64,000 nt of DNA. Origin: Amazonocrinis nigriterrae CENA67. Lineage in GTDB: Bacteria > Cyanobacteriota > Cyanobacteriia > Cyanobacteriales > Nostocaceae. The stretch lies in contig NZ_JAECZC010000081.1 in assembly GCF_016056305.1 (NCBI RefSeq), forward strand, positions 1-64,000, in the 5' to 3' direction. Each line of letters begins with the position of its first letter. Position 1 is the stretch's first letter. Shown one piece after another: positions 46,271 through 54,052 of the stretch. The translations under genes were made by a program, and so were the position numbers. The notes below the pieces were generated by a model that was given only the letters and a program-made list of their open reading frames with translations, made no database searches and was not told where the DNA came from.

Positions 46271-46482
46271 GGCTTGCGTGAGTCCTGCAATTGATCAACT
46301 GAACCTCTGATCATGCTCAATTGACCTTTTCAGCAATTTTAAGCATAAACGTTAACATTATTTCAACTACTTGACAAATGTTCATTTGTTTGTATTGCAG
46401 AATTGAGAATTGATGGCGATCGCGCTTCGTCTTTGTACTTGTTGGCGATTAGAATCAAACTAGCAGCAAAATATAAAGTTTC

Positions 46483-46755
46483 ATGGCTATACGGTTTATT
46501 CTCAGTGACTATGTTCATCGAGCGATCGCCCAAGCTGTTTATGACAAGCTCGAAGATGGCACATTTGTAGGTAGAATTCCTGCTTGTCAGGGAGTCGTAG
46601 CTTTTGGCTTGACTTTGGGCGAGTGTGAAGATGAGTTACGCTCAACACTAGAAGACTGGATTTTGTTGGGGTTAAAACTTGGACATGAACTACCAGTAAT
46701 TGATAGCATTGACCTAAACAAGGAGCCGAGCCTTGAGCCGATGAATACCTTGTAA
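46483..46755 (+). CDS. HicB-type antitoxin
   Basis: 90 residues: VYDKLEDGTFVGRIPACQGVVAFGLTLGECEDELRSTLEDWILLGLKLGHELP is a HicB-type domain. It is followed at once by a damaged hicA. The frame is intact. Confidence 0.82.
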   Translation: MAIRFILSDYVHRAIAQAVYDKLEDGTFVGRIPACQGVVAFGLTLGECEDELRSTLEDWILLGLKLGHELPVIDSIDLNKEPSLEPMNTL

Positions 46756-46962
46756 GCGGCGGGATTTTGTCAATAAATTAAAACACATTGGTTTCGAGGG
46801 CCTTATTCTGGAACCAGACATCAGTTTATGGTTTACGCTCTACATCGCCTAGCTATTCCCTCTAATGATGAATATTCCATACCACAATTGCGGATGATGA
46901 TTCGGGAAGTTGAGGTGATTATTGAGCGAGAAATTACGCTGGAAGAATGGAATAATCTTTAA
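46752..46962 (+). pseudogene. hicA: Damaged hicA toxin gene
   Basis: KRRDFVNKLKHIGFEG is followed, in a shifted frame, by PYSGTRHQFMVYALHRLAIPSNDEYSIPQLRMMI, then EVEVIIEREITLEEWNNL. This is HicA (dsRNA-binding-like) with its catalytic His in RHQFMVY. A single missing base in the GGGCC at about 46798-46803 breaks the frame, and there is no in-frame start codon (TTG followed by an extra T). The toxin is therefore probably dead while its antitoxin survives. Confidence 0.75.
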
Positions 46963-46993
46963 GGTTCGCTGTTAATTTAGTTTGACTTGCAAA

Positions 46994-47026
46994 AAAAGCC
47001 CGACTTTTTAGAAAAGTCGGGCTTTT
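46994..47026. terminator. Strong bidirectional terminator hairpin
   Basis: AAAAGCCCGACTTTT, loop TAG, AAAAGTCGGGCTTTT: a perfect 15-bp stem with A-run and T-run on the two sides, between the convergent hicA remnant and the gene at 47036. Confidence 0.92.
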
Positions 47027-47035
47027 AATTTAAAG

Positions 47036-47290
47036 TTATGCAACTGAAATCTGACGGATTAAAATACTCATCACTTCATCAGGATTCCCTGTTTGTTGTA
47101 GTGGACTCCAATCTCCCACATTTGCGTAACCAATCATCTGTAAAAAATGAATTGTGCTGGTGACAGCTTTGGGAGAACCAATTAATACATGTTTAATTGG
47201 TTCTCTTTTTGGTAATGGCTTTTGGGAAGATGGCTTGAGGTTGGCTGCATCCAAGTCTTGATTATCTGAGAAATTCTTTTCTTGTGCCAT
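47036..47290 (-). CDS. Small conserved-looking hypothetical protein
   Basis: 84 residues from MAQEKNFSDNQDLDAANLKPS. The C-terminal HVLIGSPKAVTSTIHFLQMIGYANVGDWSPLQQT looks like a folded helical module. GGAG lies about 11 bases before ATG 47290, better than the upstream start 47308. No function known. Confidence 0.65.
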   Translation of the reverse strand: MAQEKNFSDNQDLDAANLKPSSQKPLPKREPIKHVLIGSPKAVTSTIHFLQMIGYANVGDWSPLQQTGNPDEVMSILIRQISVA

Positions 47291-47527
47291 GATATAAGTT
47301 AGCTCCATTTAAAGGGGTAGAGAAGGCGATTGCAGGCTCTTGCAGGAGGCGATCGCCTTTCTCATGCTTACTATATTATAGTATAAAATTATACTTGTCA
47401 ACTACTGTTGCAAAAATTTTTGCAACAAATTTTCCCTGCTCAAGAGCTGCGTTAGGGAACTCTTAACAAGGAACAGACTGTAGGGGCGTACAGTCACTCA
47501 TAGGTGTCAACTTAAGTTCAAACGCTT

Positions 47528-47595
47528 ACCCCACCCCCAACCCCTCCCCGTGAACGGGGAGGGGCGACAAAGCATAGCTTTGGCGGGGTGGGGTT
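47528..47595. repeat. Palindrome-rich dispersed repeat
   Basis: ACCCCACCC...CCTCCCCGTGAACGGGGAGGGG...AGCTTTGGCGGGGTGGGGT, with inverted ends and an internal perfect stem. A near copy is at 51870-51938. The rest of 47309-47721 has no gene. Confidence 0.8.
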
Positions 47596-47721
47596 CTTCA
47601 GGTTTATAAATCAATACGGTTCAGTTTGCAAAAATTCCTCTTGATGTCAAAGCAAGCTAATTGCACTTTACACAATCACACTGTTCAGCGATCGCCATCT
47701 GATACATCTGTGATTTTATGG

Positions 47722-47958
47722 TTATAGGTTTGATTCTGGCGATTGTTTACTATCTTTATCTTGATATTCTTTGATTTTGTCATATAAACTGGCAACTGTT
47801 TCTTGAGCAAACAGTTTTTCTTTAAGTTGCAAATAGTCGCCTTCACTTAGTTTACAGGCTGCCCAAAATTTCATTACCTTCGATGGTTCTAAATGGGTGA
47901 GTAAAACCTGCATGACTTCCTGTAGATTTTCTTGCTCATTAATAACTTTAATTTCCAT
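47722..47958 (-). CDS. Small hypothetical protein
   Basis: 78 residues, helical and charged: NLQEVMQVLLTHLEPSKVMKFWAACKLSEGDYLQLKEKLFAQETVASLYDKIKEY. Starts 3 bp after the stop of the Rpn-type fragment, so coupled to it. No known family. Confidence 0.55.
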   Translation of the reverse strand: MEIKVINEQENLQEVMQVLLTHLEPSKVMKFWAACKLSEGDYLQLKEKLFAQETVASLYDKIKEYQDKDSKQSPESNL

Positions 47959-47961
47959 TTT

Positions 47962-48294
47962 CTAATTTTCTAATATTCGCTTTACCTCCTCTACAGTTTC
48001 AGATGAGAGAATAGAACGTTGAATTGTCTTGAGTTCTTCAATATCAGATATTTGAGAAATTTTTGGCATTAAATTTAAACCTTCATCGCCAAATTTGACT
48101 TCTAAAGTTAATTCGATGCTAGATAGTCTGTCTTCTCGCTGTCCACTTTGAAAGATTTCTTCATACCAGGGCGATGAGCGTAATACTGTCATATCCCACC
48201 TCATAATTTGTTGGACTAAGGCACTATCTAATACAAACGTAGCAAAAAATGCTAAGACTTTTTCAATTTGATTTAATTGTTCATCGGCTTGCAA
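47962..48294 (-). pseudogene. C-terminal part of an Rpn/DUF4351-type transposase-like nuclease
   Basis: 110 residues. Its LRSSPWYEEIFQSGQREDRLSSIELTLEVKFGDEG and EELKTIQRSILSSETVEEVKRILEN match the tail of Rpn-family (PD-(D/E)xK) proteins of cyanobacteria. The N-terminal nuclease domain is missing, so it is a remnant or a short stand-alone form. Confidence 0.6.
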
Positions 48295-48386
48295 TAAGAG
48301 ATAATTTATAAAGTAAACTTTAAATTGTAGGGTGCGTTATAGCAACGCTTAACGCACCGTCTTTTTATGTAGAGCGATCGCGTTTT

Positions 48387-48554
48387 GAACACCATCGTTT
48401 GACTTGGGAACACGAAACGCCGAGTTCAGAACACCATCATTTGACTTCAAAACACGAAACGCCGAGTTGAGAACACCATCATTTGACTTGGGAACACGAA
48501 ACGCCGAGTTGAGAACACTATCGTTTGACTTGGGAACACGAAACGTCGAGTTCA
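48387..48554. repeat. Four tandem copies of a 42-bp repeat
   Basis: Unit GAACACCATCGTTTGACTTG + GGAACACGAAACGCCGAGTT + SA, at 48387, 48429, 48471 and 48513, with 0-7 differences each. There are no spacers, so it is not a CRISPR array. The period is a multiple of 3, but a stop codon interrupts the open frames I checked. It lies between the Rpn fragment and the NB-ARC gene. It shares the core AACACGAAACG with the 63-bp array at 52299. Confidence 0.92.
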
Positions 48555-48652
48555 GAACTTGAAAGTTGGTGTTTAAATAATCGCGCTTGATAATTTGATA
48601 ATGATATGTGTTTTTTCTTGCTGCGGTGCTGGCTTGCTGACTGGGTTTTTTG

Positions 48653-51085
48653 CTATTGTGAGGTCAGGCGATCGCGCAAATCTGCTAAATTTTGACGACA
48701 ATTAATAGTGTTGGGATGATTCACCCCTAATCGTCGCTCCCAAATATCCAAAGCTTGGACGTACAAAGTTTCGGCTTCGCTGTATCTTCCCTGTGATTTG
48801 TAGACGAAAGCCAAATTGTTCAGGCTAATTGCCACAGAAGGGTGTTCATTCCCCAGCAGGCGTTTTCTCATGGACAAAGCTTGGATATACAAAGGTTCGG
48901 CTTCACTGTACCTTTCCTGTGAACTGTAGAGGAATGCCAAATTGTTCAGGCTTTGTGCCACATCAGGGTGTTCATCCCCCAACAGGCGTTTTCTCATTGC
49001 CAAAGCTTCGATGTGCAAAGTTTCGGCTTCGCTGTATCTTCCTTGTGATTTGTAGACGAAAGCCAAATTGTTCAGGCTAGCTGCCACATCGGGGTGTTCA
49101 TTCCCCAGCAGGCGTTTCCACATTGTCAAAGCTTCAATGTACAAAGGTTCGGCTTCGCTGTATCTTCCCTGTGAATCGTAGAGCAAAGCCAAATTGTTCA
49201 GGCTAGTTGCTACATAAGGGTGTTCATCCCCCAGCAGGCGTTTTGTCATGGATAAAACTTCAATGTGCAAAGGTTCGGCATCGCTGTACCTTCCTTGTAA
49301 TTTGTATAGTAATGCCAAATCGTTTAAGCTTTGTCCCACATCGGGGTGTTCATCCCCCAGCAAGCGTTTTCTCATAGACAAAGCTTGGATGTACAAAGGT
49401 TCGGCTTCAGTATACCTTCCCTGTGATTTGTAGAGCAATGCCAAATTGTTCAGGCTTTGTGCCACATCAGGGTGTTCATCCCCCAGCAAGCGTTCTCTCA
49501 TCGCCAAACCTTCGATGAACAAAAGTTCGGCATCGCTATACCTTCCCTGTGAATTATAGAGCAATGCCAAATTGTTCAGGCTTTGTGCCACATCGGGGTG
49601 TTCATCCCCCAGCAGACGTTTTCTCATGGACAAAGCTTTGATGTACAAAGGTTCGACATCGCTGTACCTTCCCTGTAGATAGTAGAGAAAAGCCAAATTG
49701 TTCAGGCTAGTTGCGATATTAGGGTCTTCATACCCAAAACGTTTTCTAGCAACTGATAAACATTGTTCACGCCAAGGTAAGGCTTGGGCGTAGGCTCCTT
49801 GGCCTTGGTAAAATCTAGCCAAGCCTACAAAAGGCGAGATTAAATCATTGTTGCTTAACCAAGCTTGGTAGACTGTGGCAGCTTCTGCAAGGTGAGGGAT
49901 GGCAAGAGTTGCTTGAGCAATATCTATTAATGTGGATGTCTCAGGAATATATTTAGCAACCCCTACCATTACCTCGCTAAGCGATCGCTTAAATTCCTCT
50001 GCCTGTTCTAAACCTGTAAGCTTATATTGGAAAAACTCGCGCAGTAGTGGATGCAGTTGGTAAATTCCCTCACCTCTGCGCTGGAGTAAATGCAAATTCA
50101 ACAACTTATCATCTCTAATTTCTTCGATTTCTTCCTCGTCTTCCTCTGGTAAACACTGTTCCACTAAATACCAAGGTATAGGTGCGGCGGCGAATAAACT
50201 CAGCAAACAGCCCAATTCTTGATCAGCATCCTCTAATTCTTGCCAACTCAATTCAAAAGCTGCTAACACACTCCGTTGTGCTGTCATGTTCGCTTCTGAC
50301 TTAGACTTAAACAGGGAACGCTCATCTAATCGCTTTTGTTTTAATCGCCGCAACATTTCTGTAACAGACAAATCCCGTTTTCGCGCCAGATATCGCCCGA
50401 CTAATTCCAAACCCAAAGGCAAATATCCCAGCCACTCACACAATTGCAACGCCACCAATTCCCCGTATGACCTCTCCCCTAACCCCTCCCCTACAAGGGG
50501 AGGCGAAAAAATCTCCCCCTTCCCTCCCAGGGAAGGGGGTAGGGGGGTTAGGTCATTCTCTCGTTCAATTCGTTCCGCCCCAATAATTGACTTTAATAAT
50601 TCCAGCGCCGCCTCTGGTTGCAGTACATCCAAAGATAATTGTGCTATACCTCCAAAATACTGGCGTGTAGTCATCAGCACTTTAAACCGAGAAGATGACG
50701 AAGGTAAATAAGCCTTTACTTGCTCATAGTCGCTAACATCATCCAACACTAGCAGCACATCACCCTCACGCCAAAGGCGAAAGCAATATTGCACTTGCGC
50801 GAGTAATTTTTGGCTAGAATCTTCTGTTAAATTATCTGGTACGTTTAAATCAAGGTGAGTTCTGGCAAACTGGACAATTTGAATCCCTACATCCCCAACT
50901 CTGGGAGACAACCAGCAAATTCCACCGTTGTAAATTTCACGGTGAGCCATTGCATATTGTAGGGCAAGTTCTGTTTTACCCAGTCCACCCATTCCAGCTA
51001 TAGCAGTAATTGCTACGCTGTGATTTTGCTGCAACATTTCGTGCAGGTTTTGCAGTTCCGTTTCACGTCCGACAAACTCCACCAC
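48653..51085 (-). CDS. NB-ARC ATPase with tetratricopeptide repeats (STAND-type protein)
   Basis: 810 residues. NB-ARC (about 1-330): P-loop IAGMGGLGKTELAL, Walker B VLLVLDDVSD, sensor MTTR and GYLPLGLEL, the GLPL motif. Then a winged-helix region, and about ten 42-residue TPRs (about 425-800) of the YxEAEPLYIxALxMxKRLLGDEHPDVAxSLNNLA kinesin-light-chain type, nearly identical to each other. An inserted peptide (NDLTPLPPSLGGKGEIF...) at about 178-208 comes from a dispersed palindromic repeat. STAND proteins act as signal-controlled switches, in some cases for antiviral defence. The start is GTG 51085; no ATG fits, and the frame is open to the in-frame TGA that ends the upstream gene. Confidence 0.85.
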   Translation of the reverse strand: MVEFVGRETELQNLHEMLQQNHSVAITAIAGMGGLGKTELALQYAMAHREIYNGGICWLSPRVGDVGIQIVQFARTHLDLNVPDNLTEDSSQKLLAQVQYCFRLWREGDVLLVLDDVSDYEQVKAYLPSSSSRFKVLMTTRQYFGGIAQLSLDVLQPEAALELLKSIIGAERIERENDLTPLPPSLGGKGEIFSPPLVGEGLGERSYGELVALQLCEWLGYLPLGLELVGRYLARKRDLSVTEMLRRLKQKRLDERSLFKSKSEANMTAQRSVLAAFELSWQELEDADQELGCLLSLFAAAPIPWYLVEQCLPEEDEEEIEEIRDDKLLNLHLLQRRGEGIYQLHPLLREFFQYKLTGLEQAEEFKRSLSEVMVGVAKYIPETSTLIDIAQATLAIPHLAEAATVYQAWLSNNDLISPFVGLARFYQGQGAYAQALPWREQCLSVARKRFGYEDPNIATSLNNLAFLYYLQGRYSDVEPLYIKALSMRKRLLGDEHPDVAQSLNNLALLYNSQGRYSDAELLFIEGLAMRERLLGDEHPDVAQSLNNLALLYKSQGRYTEAEPLYIQALSMRKRLLGDEHPDVGQSLNDLALLYKLQGRYSDAEPLHIEVLSMTKRLLGDEHPYVATSLNNLALLYDSQGRYSEAEPLYIEALTMWKRLLGNEHPDVAASLNNLAFVYKSQGRYSEAETLHIEALAMRKRLLGDEHPDVAQSLNNLAFLYSSQERYSEAEPLYIQALSMRKRLLGNEHPSVAISLNNLAFVYKSQGRYSEAETLYVQALDIWERRLGVNHPNTINCRQNLADLRDRLTSQ
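50468..50555. repeat. 88-bp MITE-like repeat inside the NB-ARC gene
   Basis: Ends TGACCTCTCCCCTAACCCC / GGGGGGTTAGGTCA are inverted. CCTCCCCTACAAGGGGAGG forms a further inner hairpin. It keeps the reading frame and encodes the peptide DLTPLPPSLGGKGE...FSPPLVGEGLG. Confidence 0.85.
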
Positions 51086-51160
51086 CCCAGTTAAGGGGAG
51101 ATTTTGCGGTATTTCAGTAGCGAGATTTGACTTTACCTGTTCTCCTCCAGGCGACTGTAG

Positions 51161-51553
51161 TCAGAAATTGAAAGTTTGGGTTCGTTTATCATTAGTAACG
51201 TTGCCAACATTCCCACCATAATTTTTATCTACTGTATTGGTAAAATTCTGGATGATAGAGAGTTGAGACTTAACAGCATTAGCGACAGTTTCCACAGCTT
51301 GAGCAATTTCATCATCTTTTTTTGCCGCTTCCTCAACTTGCTGTCCAATGACAACAGCTTGGCCGTAATCTAAAGGTTGTGTTTGAGCCTGTTCTATAAC
51401 AGTCGCCGTGCTGGGTGCTTTGCGCTTTAGCAGAACTAATAACTTACCGCCTTCCTCTAAAACCTTCTCGCCCAGTTTTTCACCAGTTTTCTCAAAAGCT
51501 TTGGTGATGACTAAGGTAGCAATAGCAGCCGCCGTCAGTGTTACAGGTTCCAT
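51161..51553 (-). CDS. Effector-like N-terminal domain in front of the NB-ARC gene
   Basis: 130 residues from MEPVTLTAAAIATLVITKAFEKTGEKLGEKVLEEGGKLL, a start found in many cyanobacterial proteins placed before NB-ARC-TPR genes, then IEQAQTQPLDYGQAVVIGQQVEEAAKKDDEIAQAVETVANAVKSQ. An amphipathic or membrane-seeking helix near the N terminus is likely. It ends NDKRTQTFNF at TGA 51161-51163. Reading through that TGA continues as LQSPGGEQVKSNLATEIPQNLPLTGVVEFVGRE, straight into the NB-ARC protein in the same frame, so both may be one gene split by a nonsense codon. The start at 51625 is unlikely. Confidence 0.7.
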   Translation of the reverse strand: MEPVTLTAAAIATLVITKAFEKTGEKLGEKVLEEGGKLLVLLKRKAPSTATVIEQAQTQPLDYGQAVVIGQQVEEAAKKDDEIAQAVETVANAVKSQLSIIQNFTNTVDKNYGGNVGNVTNDKRTQTFNF

Positions 51554-52223
51554 AATTTCGTGATGAAATAGCACATTGCACTGCCAGATACAAATGTAGC
51601 TGTGTCTATTCCAGAAAGATATCACACAAATCTAGCAATCAGCCCCACATCCCGCCTAGCAATGAATTGCCAGGCTAATAGCCCAAGTCTACTAAAGTAG
51701 ACTCAAGCCTTTCTCAGTCTTTTTGAGAAGACTTTCGCGCTTTAGCCATAGGTTTCTAACCTGTGGCGGGTAATGCAACTCAATGAATTTTAACTGTAAA
51801 AAGAGCGATCGCACCTACAACACGATTATTCCGCTATATGGCGGTTCTCTTTTGCATCAAGTACGCTTCAACCCCACCCCCAGCCCCTCCCCGTTCACGG
51901 GGAGGGGAGCAAAAGCGTAGCTTTGGCGGGGTGGGGTTCCGGCTGTATTGCAACGAAGTGAGAACCGCTATATATTATGTAGTCTAATGGTTTTGGGGGG
52001 TGCGATCGCCTTCAGAACACTAAACTTTAACGTTGTTCTTCTACCAATTCCCAAAATATTTGCAAGATATAAATCGGTTGTAGAGGCGTACAGCTGTACG
52101 CCCCTACCCATGTATCCAATACGGTTCGGATAAGCATTTTAAACTCACAATAGGCTTTGGGGAAAAGGTTACTGGGCTTGGGTTAAAGGTTTCTCTTCCC
52201 CTTTTACCTTTCCCCTTTCCCCT
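51554..52223. other. Intergenic region rich in dispersed repeats
   Basis: 670 bp without a convincing gene. It includes an AGACT..AGTCT inverted pair (about 51683-51733), the palindrome-rich repeat at 51870-51938, the GTAGAGGCGTAC palindrome at 52079-52107 and GAACCGTATTG/CAATACGGTTC inverted motifs (52118-52128 and 52229-52239). Confidence 0.6.
51870..51938. repeat. Palindrome-rich dispersed repeat, second copy
   Basis: Same layout as 47528-47595 (AACCCCACCC...CCCGTTCACGGGG...GGCGGGGTGGGGTT). The two copies flank the NB-ARC locus in the same orientation. Confidence 0.8.
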
Positions 52224-52298
52224 TTAACCGAACCGTATTGCCCATGTATCTGTATCTGTTATTTTGTGAAATGGTATTAGCGTCTTTGCAACGCCATT

Positions 52299-52571
52299 CG
52301 CGTAGGCTGTAATAACTTCCGCCTTCCCTGTAGTAACTTCCGCCTTCACGTTTCCGTGTTTCGCGTAGGCTGTAACAACTTCCGCCTTCCCTGTAGTAAC
52401 TTCCGCCTTCACGTTTCCGTGTTTCGCGTAGGCTGTAACAACTTCCGCCTTCCCTGTAGTAACTTCCGTCTTCACGTTTCCGTGTTTCGCGTAGGCTGTA
52501 ACAACTTCCGCCTTCACGTTTGCGTGTTTCGCGCAGGCTTTAATAACTTCTGCCTTCACGTTTCAGTATTT
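52299..52571. repeat. 63-bp tandem array built of 21-bp parts
   Basis: Units start CGCGTAGGCTGTAA at 52299, 52362 and 52425 (63 bp each), then 52488 (42 bp) and a partial at 52530. Each holds two TAACTTCCGCCTTC motifs and CGTTTCCGTGTTT. All lengths are multiples of 21, so both strands stay open (minus strand: KAEVVTAYAKHGN repeats; plus: FRVGCNNFRL). I treat it as a repeat, not a gene, because no family, ribosome-binding site or ATG supports a product. Confidence 0.9.
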
Positions 52572-52593
52572 TGTATCCAGAAAAACAGAGTTA

Positions 52594-52833
52594 TCAACCC
52601 CAATCACCATAGATATCCTCACGTCTTAAAGAAAGATTTTCAGGCCAAGGGCCATAATTATCTACTGGAAAGTTTAGAGGAGGACGCTTTTGTTTCGTCT
52701 CTCCTTGCTCAACCAAAGGCTTTTCATCAATTACTATCACCACCTGATGTTCACCCTCTGAAATATCCAGTGGTAATTGCGCTGTCATCTTACCATCTTT
52801 TGTCACAGTGGCAATTGTTTCTATACTTTTCAT
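52594..52833 (-). CDS. Small antitoxin-like protein downstream of the DUF790 gene
   Basis: 79 residues: MKSIETIATVTKDGKMTAQLPLDISEGEHQVVIVIDE resembles short AbrB/DUF104-type antitoxins; the tail is PPLNFPVDNYGPWPENLSLRREDIYGDWG. It has an AGGAG site and starts 1 bp after the DUF790 stop, so it is translated with it. No PIN toxin follows. Possibly a regulator of the helicase-nuclease operon, or an orphan antitoxin. Confidence 0.65.
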   Translation of the reverse strand: MKSIETIATVTKDGKMTAQLPLDISEGEHQVVIVIDEKPLVEQGETKQKRPPLNFPVDNYGPWPENLSLRREDIYGDWG

Positions 52834-52834
52834 G

Positions 52835-54052
52835 TCATTCTCCTAACACTGCTAATACAGCTTTTGGTAATAACTTATCTTTAAACCAAATAATTCTTGC
52901 TGGCACATTATCTAACTTAACTCCTGCTTTTTCCAAATTCAATCTTTCAGAAATTGCCAAAATCAAATTATCACAACCAGAACGCCGCACTTGGGAAAAC
53001 TTCTTTTGTAAATATTCTGGTCGCCAATAACCGACAATTTCTAATAAAAAGTCGCGTCCGTCAGGATGAACTAACCGAAAATCGGGAATCATCACACTCC
53101 CAGGAATGGGAATTAAATCCACTTCTCGCTCTAATACCCAGTCGGTTTTTAACGCATCCCATTTATCAGCAAAGGATGCTTCTAGCATACTATCGTAGGG
53201 TTTACCTTTGGAGTAGTGGGATACTAAACCGCATTCAGAATTGAGGGTAAATCTACCTGTTCTCCACGTATCTGTGTAGACATCACGGGTTTGTAAGGTG
53301 GCGGCTAAACTCCACTTGGTGACGTGAAGTAAGGCGGGAATCAGTTTAGCGATCGCTAGCCCGTAGCGTGTACTAGCATTAAATAAACTCGTCGGCCCGT
53401 CAACGGTAATTGTAAACCCGTGGTCAGCGTCTCCTTCAATATAAGCCATTAATTGAAATAACTTCAAATAGCGGAATAATAGCTTATATTCTCCCGGAAC
53501 ATTGCGATGAGCGTTTAATATTAACTTACTTGCTTTATAAAATATTCCCTGTACCTGAGATAAGTTATATCGATTTAAGATATCTACTGGTGTAGGAACA
53601 TCAAAGTTAGTTAAAATCTTATTTTCAGATAAGTCGGCGTAGAGTCCGTCTTGCACTTGCTGGATGAAAATTTCCCGTTCTAATTCCTGGGTTAATTCAT
53701 TAGCAATTTTGCTCAATGTCAGTTGTGTTGATTCTCGGCTAGGTGCAGATTTTGCCGCTAAAGAAAACACCCTTTCTCTTAATATTTGCGGTTCTAGAGG
53801 ACTCACCACTTCAAAGGTACAGAAGTTGCTTTTGATAATATAAGCCAAACCCCGCTTGACTCGATAATCTGTTGCGTCTCCTTCTAAATCTAAAAGCTGA
53901 CTTTCCAAAAAACCCTGAGTCTTACCTTGTGCTGCTTGAAAACAGGCAATTAATTCATTAGTTAAATCTATATGTTTCTGGTCAATCTTCAGTCTTTTTG
54001 GTATTATTTCTTCGCCGTTTAGACGGTGGCTTAGTAGTTCGGTTGGTAGCAT
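52835..54052 (-). CDS. DUF790 (Bax1-type) nuclease
   Basis: 405 residues. [21 protein letters not shown] and a C-terminal PD-(D/E)xK-like region (SMLEASFADKW...VMIPDFRLVHPDGRDFLLEIVGYWRPEYLQKK) are DUF790, the family of archaeal Bax1, which binds XPB helicase and nicks DNA. The gene overlaps the XPB-type gene by 71 bp, an operon of helicase with nuclease, presumably in DNA repair. ATG 54052 has an AGGA site. Confidence 0.9.
   Translation of the reverse strand: MLPTELLSHRLNGEEIIPKRLKIDQKHIDLTNELIACFQAAQGKTQGFLESQLLDLEGDATDYRVKRGLAYIIKSNFCTFEVVSPLEPQILRERVFSLAAKSAPSRESTQLTLSKIANELTQELEREIFIQQVQDGLYADLSENKILTNFDVPTPVDILNRYNLSQVQGIFYKASKLILNAHRNVPGEYKLLFRYLKLFQLMAYIEGDADHGFTITVDGPTSLFNASTRYGLAIAKLIPALLHVTKWSLAATLQTRDVYTDTWRTGRFTLNSECGLVSHYSKGKPYDSMLEASFADKWDALKTDWVLEREVDLIPIPGSVMIPDFRLVHPDGRDFLLEIVGYWRPEYLQKKFSQVRRSGCDNLILAISERLNLEKAGVKLDNVPARIIWFKDKLLPKAVLAVLGE

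Noticed and set aside
48387-48554. Possible CRISPR array
   Set aside because: The 42-bp units are head-to-tail with no unique spacers, and no cas gene is near.
52224-52559. 111-residue open frame on the minus strand made of KAEVVTAYAKHGN repeats
   Set aside because: It is the translation of the 63-bp DNA array; there is no ATG or ribosome-binding site, and the opposite strand is open too.
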